A DNA stretch of 64,000 nucleotides from positions 296,343 to 360,342 of the forward strand of contig BQIX01000001.1 of NCBI GenBank assembly GCA_021604145.1, read 5' to 3'. This document shows, piece after piece, positions 49,587-58,645 of the stretch. A model generated the notes under the pieces. That model was not told the DNA's origin, searched no databases, and saw only the letters and a program-made list of their open reading frames with translations. How positions within the stretch are numbered: the first letter of the stretch is position 1; each line of letters begins with the position of its first letter. Position numbers and translations under genes: made by a program. Origin of the DNA: Nitrospirales bacterium. GTDB lineage: Bacteria > Nitrospirota > Nitrospiria > Nitrospirales > UBA8639.

Positions 49587-51134
49587 ATGAAAATGAAAAA
49601 ATTACTGAGCGCTATCGTTATGTGTCTACTATCCGGTGCCTGTGTCGCAGTTGGCCCAGACTATGCGCCGCCTGAACCAAAGGCACCGGAAGCATTTAGT
49701 AGTGAGCTAACAGGTGGGCTCAGTGCGGATCCGCTAGACAATGAAATGCTGAGTCAATGGTGGTCGACGTTGAACGATCCTGAACTCACGAGTCTCATCG
49801 ACCGTGCCATTGCTGGTAGTCTGGATCTTCGCAAGGCTGCCTCACGCATACTCGAAGCTCGCGCCGAGCGGGGCATCAGTGAAGCGGATCGCTTTCCAAC
49901 CATTGACGCGACTGGAGGAGTCTCGCAAAAACGTTTCCGATTTGGCACAAATCAGGACAACGTGTTGGCTGCCACGACGCCGCTTTATGAGGGAGGCTTT
50001 GATGCCACCTGGGAGCTTGATCTCTTTGGCCGTCTTCAACGCCAGGTAGAAGCCTCCGCGGCGGAACTCGAGGCGAGTGAAGAAGACTATCGGGATGTCT
50101 TGGTCACTCTCTTAGCGGAGGTCGCGCTCAACTATGTAGAAGTACGGTCGTTTCAAACACGGGTGGCCGTAGCCGAAGCGAACCGTGACGCACAAGCCAG
50201 GACACTTGAACTGGTACAGGCCAACTTCGAGGGAGGAGAAGTGTCTCGGCTCGATGTCGAGCAGGCCCGGTCCAATCTGGAATCTACACGTTCGCAAATT
50301 CCTACCTTAGAGACATCTCTTGCGCAGGCCAAGCATCGTTTGGCCGTCCTGCTTGGCCAACCTCCAGGTTCACTCGATGAAGAGCTTCACAAGCCTACGC
50401 AAGTACCTCTGGCCCCACCGAGTGTGGCGATTGGGGTGCCCGCTAACGTCATGCGGCGAAGACCTGATGTTCGCCGTGCCGAACGGGAACTTGCTGCCCA
50501 GACCGCTCAGATTGGTGTGGCGACAGCTGATCTCTATCCGAAGTTCACGCTGATCGGATCAATAGGATTAGAGTCGTTTAGTGCGAGCGACTTTTTTATG
50601 CCGACGAGCCGTGTGTTTAGCATCGGCCCCTCCGTGCAATGGAACATCTTTGATGCGGGTCGTATCCGTCTTAACATCGAGGTCCAAAACGCCAGGCAAG
50701 AACAAGCACTCATCGCCTATGAAGCCGCTGTGCTGAATGCCCTACAGGATGTCGAAGATTTGCTGGTCGCCTATGGGAAGGAGATGAACCGTCGCCAATC
50801 GTTGGTGGAGGCAGAACATGCTATACGACGGACCGTCGAGATATCACAAGACCAATATCGCGCGGGAGAGAGTGACTTTCTCACGGTCTTAGATGCACAG
50901 CGCTCCTTACTCAGCATCCAAGATCAATTGGCGGAAAGTGACAGTCAAGTCACGACAAACGTGATCAGCCTGTACAAGGCGCTCGGCGGGGGATGGGAGA
51001 ACTTGGACCCAGTATCAAGCCGCAAGCTACCCATCGCAGGGTCCGGTGACAACCAGATCGAGAATGGTCGGAGTGGACACACTACAAACGGGCGAAACGG
51101 AGTTGATCGAATACCCACACGAAGCGAAAAGTAG
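49587..51134 (+). CDS. Outer-membrane efflux lipoprotein (TolC/NodT family)
   Basis: This 515-residue protein is the exit duct of a tripartite pump. The signal ends at LLSGAC (Cys19), with VGPDYAPPEPKAP following, as in NodT-type lipoproteins. Two OEP domains follow, with DATWELDLFGRLQRQVEASA and the mirrored VQWNIFDAGRIRLNIEVQNA, and MRRRPDVRRAERELAAQTAQ in between. It assembles as a trimer. The HlyD adaptor gene begins 19 bases after its stop, and two ABC genes follow, so the pump is probably ABC-driven. The 3' end is longer and more polar than usual. Confidence 0.9.
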   Translation: MKMKKLLSAIVMCLLSGACVAVGPDYAPPEPKAPEAFSSELTGGLSADPLDNEMLSQWWSTLNDPELTSLIDRAIAGSLDLRKAASRILEARAERGISEADRFPTIDATGGVSQKRFRFGTNQDNVLAATTPLYEGGFDATWELDLFGRLQRQVEASAAELEASEEDYRDVLVTLLAEVALNYVEVRSFQTRVAVAEANRDAQARTLELVQANFEGGEVSRLDVEQARSNLESTRSQIPTLETSLAQAKHRLAVLLGQPPGSLDEELHKPTQVPLAPPSVAIGVPANVMRRRPDVRRAERELAAQTAQIGVATADLYPKFTLIGSIGLESFSASDFFMPTSRVFSIGPSVQWNIFDAGRIRLNIEVQNARQEQALIAYEAAVLNALQDVEDLLVAYGKEMNRRQSLVEAEHAIRRTVEISQDQYRAGESDFLTVLDAQRSLLSIQDQLAESDSQVTTNVISLYKALGGGWENLDPVSSRKLPIAGSGDNQIENGRSGHTTNGRNGVDRIPTRSEK

Positions 51135-51153
51135 ATTCGGAGGAGAACCTTCT

Positions 51154-52155
51154 ATGGGAGGAAACATCGTACGGCAAGTGATACTTGGAGCCATCATCGT
51201 GGCGGGACTCGCTGGCGGTTGGCAATGGTGGCAGAGTCAGCAGCAATCCCCACTGCCTGAGGGGATCGTGTTTGGCAACGGCAGGATTGAAGCTGATCAG
51301 GTCGACATTTCACCGAAATATGCTGGGCGTGTGCAGAAAATCCTGGTACATGAAGGTGACTTGGTTCAACCTAAGCAGGTGATAGCTAAAATGGATACAG
51401 CAGAGCTTGACGCGGAGATTGACCAAGCCAAGGCCCAACTAGCCGAAGCTGAAGCCGCGGTCAAGCAGGCTGAAGCTGAAATTGTGCAACGCCAAAGTGA
51501 ACTCACACTAGCAAAGCAGGAATTGACCAGAGCCCTGCCTCTTGTCCGGAGGGGCTCTCTTTCGAAGCGGACACTCGATCAACGCCAAAGCCGGCGGGAC
51601 ACGGCCGTAGCAGCGGTGAACGCGGCAAAAGCAAATCTTGTCACGCAACGCCGAACCGTTGATGCGGCACGTGCGGCGGTAAACAGAATTCAGACGCAGC
51701 TTGATGATGCTCTCCTGAAGACTCCGGTAGTGGGGCGTGTTCTCTACCGACTGGCTCAGGAGGGCGAAGTTCTGGCCGCAGGAGGTAAGGTCTTGACTAT
51801 TGTGGATCTGAGCGAGGTGTACATGGAAATCTTCTTGCCTTCACGGGCAGCGACCCGGGTCTCCATCGGTGCTGCTGGGCGGATCGTCCCCGACGCTGCA
51901 GCATCTCAATTTGCAATTCCGGCTACAGTCAGGTTTGTTGCGCCGGAAGCACAGTTTACACCTAAGCAGGTCGAGACTTTGAGCGAGCGAGAAAAACTCA
52001 TGTTTCGTGTCAAGGTCAAGATACCGCAAGAGCTGGTCATCAAGCACATTGAAAAAGTCAAAACCGGAATGCGGGGAGTAGCCTATGTGCGACTCGATGA
52101 CAAGGTAGCCTGGCCTGAATTTCTCGAGAAGCGTTATCCGGGCGATCCGAAATGA
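51154..52155 (+). CDS. HlyD/MFP-family periplasmic adaptor
   Basis: The ATG at 51154 follows GGAGGAG and gives 333 residues; the track start overlaps the previous gene. One N-terminal helix (VILGAIIVAGLAGGWQWW) anchors it. The lipoyl half-motifs are YAGRVQKILVHEGDLVQPKQ and LLKTPVVGRVLYRLAQEGEV, separated by an alpha-helical hairpin (AQLAEAEAAVKQAEAEIVQR). This matches adaptors of the YbhG/YhiI type. It connects the outer-membrane factor to the RbbA-like transporter encoded next. Confidence 0.92.
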   Translation: MGGNIVRQVILGAIIVAGLAGGWQWWQSQQQSPLPEGIVFGNGRIEADQVDISPKYAGRVQKILVHEGDLVQPKQVIAKMDTAELDAEIDQAKAQLAEAEAAVKQAEAEIVQRQSELTLAKQELTRALPLVRRGSLSKRTLDQRQSRRDTAVAAVNAAKANLVTQRRTVDAARAAVNRIQTQLDDALLKTPVVGRVLYRLAQEGEVLAAGGKVLTIVDLSEVYMEIFLPSRAATRVSIGAAGRIVPDAAASQFAIPATVRFVAPEAQFTPKQVETLSEREKLMFRVKVKIPQELVIKHIEKVKTGMRGVAYVRLDDKVAWPEFLEKRYPGDPK

Positions 52156-52165
52156 AGTGTGTGCC

Positions 52166-54928
52166 ATGACCAACACGAGCGGCATTATCGCGAACGTCAC
52201 TGGCGTCACGCATCTCTATAGGAAGACGCGCGCGCTTGATGATGTGACGGCGGAGATTCCGTCGGGCCGTATGGTCGGACTCCTCGGTCCCGACGGGGTC
52301 GGCAAATCGACGTTGTTAGGCCTAATCGCGGGCGCACGCAAAATCCAAGTCGGAACCATCCATGTGCTTGGTGGTGATATGGCCAACGATCGACATCGCA
52401 ATGCCACCTGTCCGCGCATTGCCTATATGCCGCAAGGGCTCGGGAAAAATCTCTATGCAGAGCTGAGTGTCTTTGAGAATTTGGATTTTTTTGGTCGACT
52501 GTTCGGCCAATCGGCAGACGAACGTCACGAACGTATCGGCACGTTATTGAATGCAACCGGACTGGCCCCCTTTCCCGACCGACCGACCGGCAAGCTCTCA
52601 GGAGGGATGAAGCAAAAGGTTGGGCTGTGCTGCGCCCTCATCCATGACCCGGACTTCCTTATTCTGGATGAGCCGACTACTGGCGTCGATCCTCTCTCAC
52701 GCCGACAGTTCTGGACCCTGATCGACAGCATCCGAGCAGAGCGCACGGGTATGAGTGTCCTTGTGTCAACGGCCTATATGGACGAGGCTGAGCGATTTGA
52801 TTGGCTCATCGCCATGGATGCTGGAAAAGTCTTAGCGACAGGCTCACCGGACGTGCTGAAGGCACGGACCAATTCGAAAAGTCTGGAGGAGACGTTCGTC
52901 GCACTCTTGCCCAAGGACAAACGCGGAAGCCAGCACAAACTGACGATTCCGCCTCGAAAGGAAGCCGATGGTGAGCTAGCCATCCTCGCTAAAGGCCTCA
53001 CTCGGCGTTTTGGCAATTTCACGGCGGTCAACAATGTCAGCTTCTCGATTAAGCGTGGGGAAATCTTTGGCTTTCTGGGCTCAAACGGCTGTGGAAAAAC
53101 CACCACGATGAAGATGCTGACGGGGCTTCTTCCTGCCTCTGAAGGCGAGGCATCGTTGTTCGGGAAACCCGTTGAAGCGAGCAATCTCGAAACCCGGAAA
53201 CGTGTTGGCTACATGTCGCAGTCTTTTTCGCTCTATGGCGAGTTAACTGTACGACAAAATCTTGTTCTTCACGCACGCCTCTTTCATCTTCCGCGAGAGA
53301 AGATGGGAAGCAGGATCGACGAGCTCATTAACCGCTTCAGACTCGCTGAGCATATTGACCAACTAGCCGACCAATTGCCGCTCGGCGTGCGCCAGCGGCT
53401 CTCGCTAGCTGTCGCGCTCATCCACCAGCCAGAGATGCTGATCCTCGACGAGCCCACTTCTGGTGTCGACCCTGTGGCGCGAGATGAATTCTGGAAATAC
53501 TTGATCGATATTTCACGTAGCCAGAATGTCACAATCTTCATCTCTACCCATTTCATGAATGAGGCCATGCGCTGTGATCGTATCTCCCTTATGCATGCGG
53601 GTAGGGTGCTGGCCTGCGATACCCCGCAAGCCCTGCAGGTCGCTCGTGGTGTGGCAAGCCTCGAGGAAGCGTTCATTGGCCACATTGAGGAAGCAGTTGG
53701 CCGAACGATAGAAAGCGTGAAAGAGACTCCTAAAAGCCAAGTCGTAGAGCAACCCATTTCCAAAGACGTTGTCGCAGAAGTTTCTCGTGAGAGGACGCCT
53801 GTAAGTGTTTATCGCCTCCTAGCCTACAGCTATAACGAGTCGCTCCAGGTGATGAGAGATCCGATACGATTGGCCTTTGCGTTCATCGGCTCAGCGCTTC
53901 TTATGTTGATCTTTTGCTTCGGAATTACCACCGATACCGAACATGTGCGATATGCGGCTCTTGATCTTGACCAGACGCCGGAGAGCCGATCGTACTTGCG
54001 CACTCTTGCGGGCTCTCCCCGGTATTTCGTCGAGCAGACGCCGCTCCGCTCTCAAGCAGAGATACTTGAGCGACTGAAGGCAAACGACATCTCATTCGCG
54101 GTCGAGATTCCCCCGCACTTCGGTCGGGATCTCAAGCGGGGGAGCTCGCCGGAAGTGTCCGCCTGGATTGACGGAGCCATGCCGTTCCGGGGAGAGACCA
54201 TTCAAGGGTATGTGGAAGGGATGCACTCGACGTATCTCGAGGACCTCGCCCGAGAACAATCCAGTACGGAGCCGGAAACTCTCGCGGCTGATATCGAGAC
54301 CCGTTATCGCTACAATCCAAGCTTCGAGAGCATCTATGCCATGGGGCCGACCATTCCGACCATTCTTCTCATCATGATTCCGGCCATCCTCGTGGCGGTC
54401 AGCGTGGCTCGCGACAAGGAGCTTGGCTCCATCACCAATTTCTATGTGACCCCCACTACTCGGCTCGAGTTTCTGCTCGGTAAGCAACTTCCTTACATCG
54501 CGATTGCGATGCTGAACTTCGGGCTCCTGACCCTCATCGCGATCGTCGTATTTCATGTGCCTCTCAAAGGTAGCGCTCTTGCGCTGACGTTCGGAGCACT
54601 TCTTTATGTGACAGCGACAACAGGACTTGGCCTTCTGATGTCAACCTTTACGTCAAGCCAAGGCGCGGCTGTTTTCGCGACCATGATCGTGGCCATGATG
54701 ACGTCGATGCAATTCTCGGGCATGTTTCAACCGGTGTCCACGCTGAATGGGGGTGCCAAGTTCCTTGGCTCTTTGTGGCCGGCAACCTACTACATGCACA
54801 TCAGTGTCGGGGCATTCACGAAGGCCCTCGATGCAAGCGATTTGTGGCTTAATTTCCTAGCCCTCGCGGCGTTCATTCCGGTGTTCACGCTCTTAAGCGC
54901 TGTGGCCCTCAGGAAACAGGACCGTTAG
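52166..54928 (+). CDS. RbbA-like fusion of two ABC ATPases and ABC-2 permease
   Basis: This 920-residue protein has two nucleotide-binding domains followed by a permease. Domain 1 has Walker A GPDGVGKST (about 41), signature LSGGMKQK and LILDEPTTGVDP. Domain 2 has GSNGCGKTT (about 305) and LILDEPTSGVDP, but its signature reads LPLGVRQRLS, lacking LSGG. The permease (about 570 onward) has the large periplasmic loop and DKELGSITNFYVTPTTRLEF. This is the layout of RbbA/YhiH. It pairs with the permease gene beginning 2 bases later. The substrate of the pump is not known. Confidence 0.9.
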   Translation: MTNTSGIIANVTGVTHLYRKTRALDDVTAEIPSGRMVGLLGPDGVGKSTLLGLIAGARKIQVGTIHVLGGDMANDRHRNATCPRIAYMPQGLGKNLYAELSVFENLDFFGRLFGQSADERHERIGTLLNATGLAPFPDRPTGKLSGGMKQKVGLCCALIHDPDFLILDEPTTGVDPLSRRQFWTLIDSIRAERTGMSVLVSTAYMDEAERFDWLIAMDAGKVLATGSPDVLKARTNSKSLEETFVALLPKDKRGSQHKLTIPPRKEADGELAILAKGLTRRFGNFTAVNNVSFSIKRGEIFGFLGSNGCGKTTTMKMLTGLLPASEGEASLFGKPVEASNLETRKRVGYMSQSFSLYGELTVRQNLVLHARLFHLPREKMGSRIDELINRFRLAEHIDQLADQLPLGVRQRLSLAVALIHQPEMLILDEPTSGVDPVARDEFWKYLIDISRSQNVTIFISTHFMNEAMRCDRISLMHAGRVLACDTPQALQVARGVASLEEAFIGHIEEAVGRTIESVKETPKSQVVEQPISKDVVAEVSRERTPVSVYRLLAYSYNESLQVMRDPIRLAFAFIGSALLMLIFCFGITTDTEHVRYAALDLDQTPESRSYLRTLAGSPRYFVEQTPLRSQAEILERLKANDISFAVEIPPHFGRDLKRGSSPEVSAWIDGAMPFRGETIQGYVEGMHSTYLEDLAREQSSTEPETLAADIETRYRYNPSFESIYAMGPTIPTILLIMIPAILVAVSVARDKELGSITNFYVTPTTRLEFLLGKQLPYIAIAMLNFGLLTLIAIVVFHVPLKGSALALTFGALLYVTATTGLGLLMSTFTSSQGAAVFATMIVAMMTSMQFSGMFQPVSTLNGGAKFLGSLWPATYYMHISVGAFTKALDASDLWLNFLALAAFIPVFTLLSAVALRKQDR

Positions 54929-54930
54929 CC

Positions 54931-56055
54931 ATGAATCGACTCCAGAACATTTTTTGGCTCGGTATCAAGGAATTGCGCAGCTTTCAACGGGACCCAGTCA
55001 TCGTGGCGTTGCTCATTTTTGCCTTCACCTTCATGGTCTACACGCGAGCGACAGGATCGTCATCCGAGGTTCACCATGCCTCGATTGCTTTGGTGGACGA
55101 AGACCGATCGACTCTCTCTCGACAGATCTCTCAGGCCTTTCACCTGCCATATTTCCAGGAGCCTCAGCTGATCTCTGCCCAAGAGATTGATCCGGGCATG
55201 GACCAGGGCCAATTCATGTTTGTGCTCAACATCCCGCCACGCTTCGAGGCCGATGTGCTTGCGAATCGCCAGCCCGAGATCCAGGTGAATATTGACGCCA
55301 CTGCGCTGCTGCAGGCAGGCATTGGAGCGAGCTATATTCAGAATATTATCTCGAATGAAATCACACGTTTTAGGCAAGGTTCGGGCGAAGGGAGCAGGCG
55401 TGCGGTCGAACTGGTCACTCGGACTGCGTTTAATCCCAACAGAACGAGTTCCTGGTTCAACAGTATCCTCACCATCATCGACCAGATCACAATGTTGACG
55501 ATTATTTTGACAGGGGCGGCACTCATTCGCGAGCGTGAACATGGCACCATCGAGCATCTGTTGGTGATGCCGTTGACGTCTTTTGAGATTGCCATAGCCA
55601 AGGTTTGGTCAAACGGTCTGGTGATCCTTGTCGCTACGATTGCTTCTCTGCTGCTCGTGGTGGAGGGGGTTTTGTCGGTCCCGATCGTTGGCTCTAAGAT
55701 GCTCTTTCTTCTCGGGACGACACTCTACCTTTTTTTCGCCACGGCCCTGGGCATCTTTTTAGGGACGATTGCACGTTCCATGGCTCAATTCGCGCTGCTC
55801 ATCGTCCTCGTGATCATGACGTTGAATATGCTTTCAGGTGAGAACACCCCTGTGGAAAGTCAGCCTGATTGGCTGCAGAATATCACGTTGTTCCTTCCGT
55901 CGCGCCACTTTGTGAGCTTTGCCCAGGCCATCATCTATCGCGGCGCTGGACTAGACATCGTCTGGTCTGAATTTGTCGCTGTCACGGTATTAGGTCTCGT
56001 CTTCTTCATATTCAGTCTTGGACTCTTTCGCCGTTCGATTGCCCTGAGCAAATGA
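54931..56055 (+). CDS. ABC-2 type permease (YhhJ-like)
   Basis: This 374-residue inner-membrane protein has one N-terminal helix, a long periplasmic domain and five C-terminal helices. Family marks are EREHGTIEHLLVMPLTSFEI and IARSMAQFALLIVLVIMTLN, with the final SRHFVSFAQAIIYRGAGLD. It is the likely partner of the RbbA-like fusion, starting 2 bases after it. The four genes from 49587 to 56055 form one operon for a tripartite ABC efflux pump. It is intact, unlike the distant ABC-2 relic at 18325. Confidence 0.9.
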   Translation: MNRLQNIFWLGIKELRSFQRDPVIVALLIFAFTFMVYTRATGSSSEVHHASIALVDEDRSTLSRQISQAFHLPYFQEPQLISAQEIDPGMDQGQFMFVLNIPPRFEADVLANRQPEIQVNIDATALLQAGIGASYIQNIISNEITRFRQGSGEGSRRAVELVTRTAFNPNRTSSWFNSILTIIDQITMLTIILTGAALIREREHGTIEHLLVMPLTSFEIAIAKVWSNGLVILVATIASLLLVVEGVLSVPIVGSKMLFLLGTTLYLFFATALGIFLGTIARSMAQFALLIVLVIMTLNMLSGENTPVESQPDWLQNITLFLPSRHFVSFAQAIIYRGAGLDIVWSEFVAVTVLGLVFFIFSLGLFRRSIALSK

Positions 56056-56097
56056 AGGAATTCATACATTCAATAATCTAGGAAAAGGGTATATCAG

Positions 56098-58641
56098 GTG
56101 AGAGATCAAATTGACGATTCAACTATTTCGACTTATTTCTCCAAACGTTCATTGCCAAAAGGGCTCGAAGGATTGAACGAACTTGCATTGGACCTGCGCT
56201 GGACGTGGAGCCATTTCAGTGACCAACTCTGGGAGCGGCTCGATCCAGAAGCATGGGAGCGAACGGCCAATCCCTACTTTATTCTCCAAAGTGTGCGGCA
56301 AGCTCGTCTTGAAGAAGCGGCGCGTGAGGAAAACCTCAAACAGGAACTGAAAGGCTGGTTGGAGCAACGACAGGAATATCTCAAGAATCCAGGATGGTTT
56401 GGGCGAACGTATACAGAGACTGAGGTGAAGGGTATTGCATATTTCAGCATGGAGTTTGGGCTGAGTGAGGCGCTTCCGATTTACTCCGGTGGTCTTGGCA
56501 TTTTGGCCGGTGATCACCTAAAAGCGGCAAGCGACCTCGGTGTTCCAATTGTGGGTATTGGTCTTCTATACCAACAAGGCTACTTTCGACAGATTCTCAA
56601 TGCAGACGCTTGGCAACTTGAAGCGTTCCCTTATAATGATCCTATCAACCTTCCCGTCACACCGGTTCCGGATCCGGATGGGGGATGGCTACGCATTACA
56701 CTTGAGTTGCCGGGGAGAACGTTATTAGTGCGAGTGTGGCAAGCTCAGATTGGAAAAGTCATGTTGTATCTATTGGATAGTAATGATCCACTCAACAGTC
56801 CACGTGACCGCGGAATCACGGCCAATCTCTACCCCGCAGGACCGGAACAGCGTCTGATGCAAGAAATCGTCCTTGGAGTGGGAGGTTGGCGTGTTTTAGA
56901 AGAACTCGATCTTGAAATTGATGTCTGCCATCTGAATGAAGGACATGCTGCCTTTGCCATCCTCGCACGGGTAAAAAGTTTTATGACCCAAACTGGACAG
57001 TCGTTCCCAGTGGCTCTTGGTGCCACTCGGGCCGGTAACGTCTTTACCACTCATACTCCAGTCGAAGCAGGTTTTGACAGGTTTGAACCCAATCTGATTC
57101 GTCCATATGCCCAATTCTTATCAACGATGATTAATGTGTCAAAGGATCAGCTGTTTGCATTGGGCCGCCGAGATCCTGCAAACAATCAGGAGCCTTTCAG
57201 CATGGCCTACCTCGCCATACGTGGAAGTGGCTATGTAAATGGGGTCAGTTGTCTGCATGGGCATGTTAGTCGAGAGATTTTTCAACCGTTGTTCCCCCAA
57301 TGGCCAACGGCTGAAGTGCCTGTTCGATCTATTACGAATGGTGTTCATGTCCCATCGTGGGACTCTTCAGAGGCCGACGCGTTGTGGACGCGCATTTGCG
57401 GAAAATCGCGATGGTTGGGCACGCTGGAAGAATTATGTCCCCTGATCTCAAACATTCCGAATCGGGAACTTTGGGCCTTTCGCGTGGCTCAACGGCAAGC
57501 GTTGATCAACTATGTCCGACGACGTCTCGTCCGACAGCACAAGGAGCATGGCGCATCAGCGGACCACATTCAGCGTACGAAACATGTCTTGGATCCCAAT
57601 GCGCTTACACTCGGATATGCCAGACGATTCACAGCCTATAAACGTCCCACACTTTTTTTACATGATCGGAGTCGTCTTGCGAGATTATTGTCCGACTCTA
57701 TGCGACCAGTGCAACTGATTATTGCCGGCAAGGCGCATCCGAAGGATGACGAAGGTAAGCGTCTTGTGCAGATGCTCGCACAGTTTGCTTCTGATCCGCA
57801 GTTCAGCAATTGTGTCGTGTTCTTGGAGGATTACGATATGGCGTTGGCTCAGGAACTGGTGGCCGGCGTCGATGTGTGGCTGAATACGCCGCGAAGGCCT
57901 CTGGAAGCGTCTGGAACCAGCGGCATGAAAGTACTGGTCAATGGCGGACTGAACTTGTCTGTGCTCGATGGGTGGTGGGATGAAGCCTATGCACCTGAAG
58001 TCGGGTGGGCAATCGGAGAGGGAAATACCCAACATAATCTCAATCGGGATACCCTTGAGGCCGAACAGTTTTACCAGATTCTAGAGCAACAGATCATTCC
58101 TGAATTTTATAACCGCAATCAGGATGGGATTCCTCATGCCTGGACGAATAGAGTACGAGCCAGTATGTCCAGGCTCACGGCGCACTTCAGTAGCAATCGC
58201 ATGGTACGCGAGTACGTGGAGCAGACGTACATTCCCGCTGCCAAACGGTATCGTGATCGGGTAGCCAATGAAACGCAAGTCGGGAAGGAATTACAGAAAT
58301 GGCAAAAGAACATGCAAGAAACCTGGGAGACTCTCCGATTTGGGGAATTGCATGTCACGCAATATGATGATCACTATGCGTTCGATGTCCAAGTGTACAT
58401 GGGAGATATGGATTCTAGCTGGATCAGCGTGGAATTGTACGCTGACGATGAACATGGTGAAGGTGTCGTTCGAGTTACCATGAAGCAAACAGAAACGATT
58501 CCTGGAATGGTGAATGCGTATCGGTTCAAAGCTGAAGTGCCAGCGTCTCGACCCGTTGAGCACTATACTCCCCGAATCGTCCCTTGCCATCCCTCTGTGT
58601 TCATCCCATTAGAAATTTCTGACATCCTCTGGTACCGATAG
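56098..58641 (+). CDS. glgP: Alpha-glucan (glycogen) phosphorylase
   Basis: This 847-residue GT35 enzyme breaks alpha-1,4-glucan with phosphate to glucose 1-phosphate. It belongs to the shorter bacterial branch: an N-terminal DUF3417-like part (LNELALDLRWTWSHFSDQLW), AYFSMEFGLSEALPIYSGGL, DVCHLNEGHAAFAIL and the PLP region RRPLEASGTSGMKVLVNGG, whose lysine binds the cofactor. A GTG start is used. The GH13 gene follows after 4 bases, so the two are co-expressed. It would supply glucose 1-phosphate to the pathways leading to the phosphoketolase. Confidence 0.93.
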   Translation: MRDQIDDSTISTYFSKRSLPKGLEGLNELALDLRWTWSHFSDQLWERLDPEAWERTANPYFILQSVRQARLEEAAREENLKQELKGWLEQRQEYLKNPGWFGRTYTETEVKGIAYFSMEFGLSEALPIYSGGLGILAGDHLKAASDLGVPIVGIGLLYQQGYFRQILNADAWQLEAFPYNDPINLPVTPVPDPDGGWLRITLELPGRTLLVRVWQAQIGKVMLYLLDSNDPLNSPRDRGITANLYPAGPEQRLMQEIVLGVGGWRVLEELDLEIDVCHLNEGHAAFAILARVKSFMTQTGQSFPVALGATRAGNVFTTHTPVEAGFDRFEPNLIRPYAQFLSTMINVSKDQLFALGRRDPANNQEPFSMAYLAIRGSGYVNGVSCLHGHVSREIFQPLFPQWPTAEVPVRSITNGVHVPSWDSSEADALWTRICGKSRWLGTLEELCPLISNIPNRELWAFRVAQRQALINYVRRRLVRQHKEHGASADHIQRTKHVLDPNALTLGYARRFTAYKRPTLFLHDRSRLARLLSDSMRPVQLIIAGKAHPKDDEGKRLVQMLAQFASDPQFSNCVVFLEDYDMALAQELVAGVDVWLNTPRRPLEASGTSGMKVLVNGGLNLSVLDGWWDEAYAPEVGWAIGEGNTQHNLNRDTLEAEQFYQILEQQIIPEFYNRNQDGIPHAWTNRVRASMSRLTAHFSSNRMVREYVEQTYIPAAKRYRDRVANETQVGKELQKWQKNMQETWETLRFGELHVTQYDDHYAFDVQVYMGDMDSSWISVELYADDEHGEGVVRVTMKQTETIPGMVNAYRFKAEVPASRPVEHYTPRIVPCHPSVFIPLEISDILWYR

Positions 58642-58645
58642 CCCC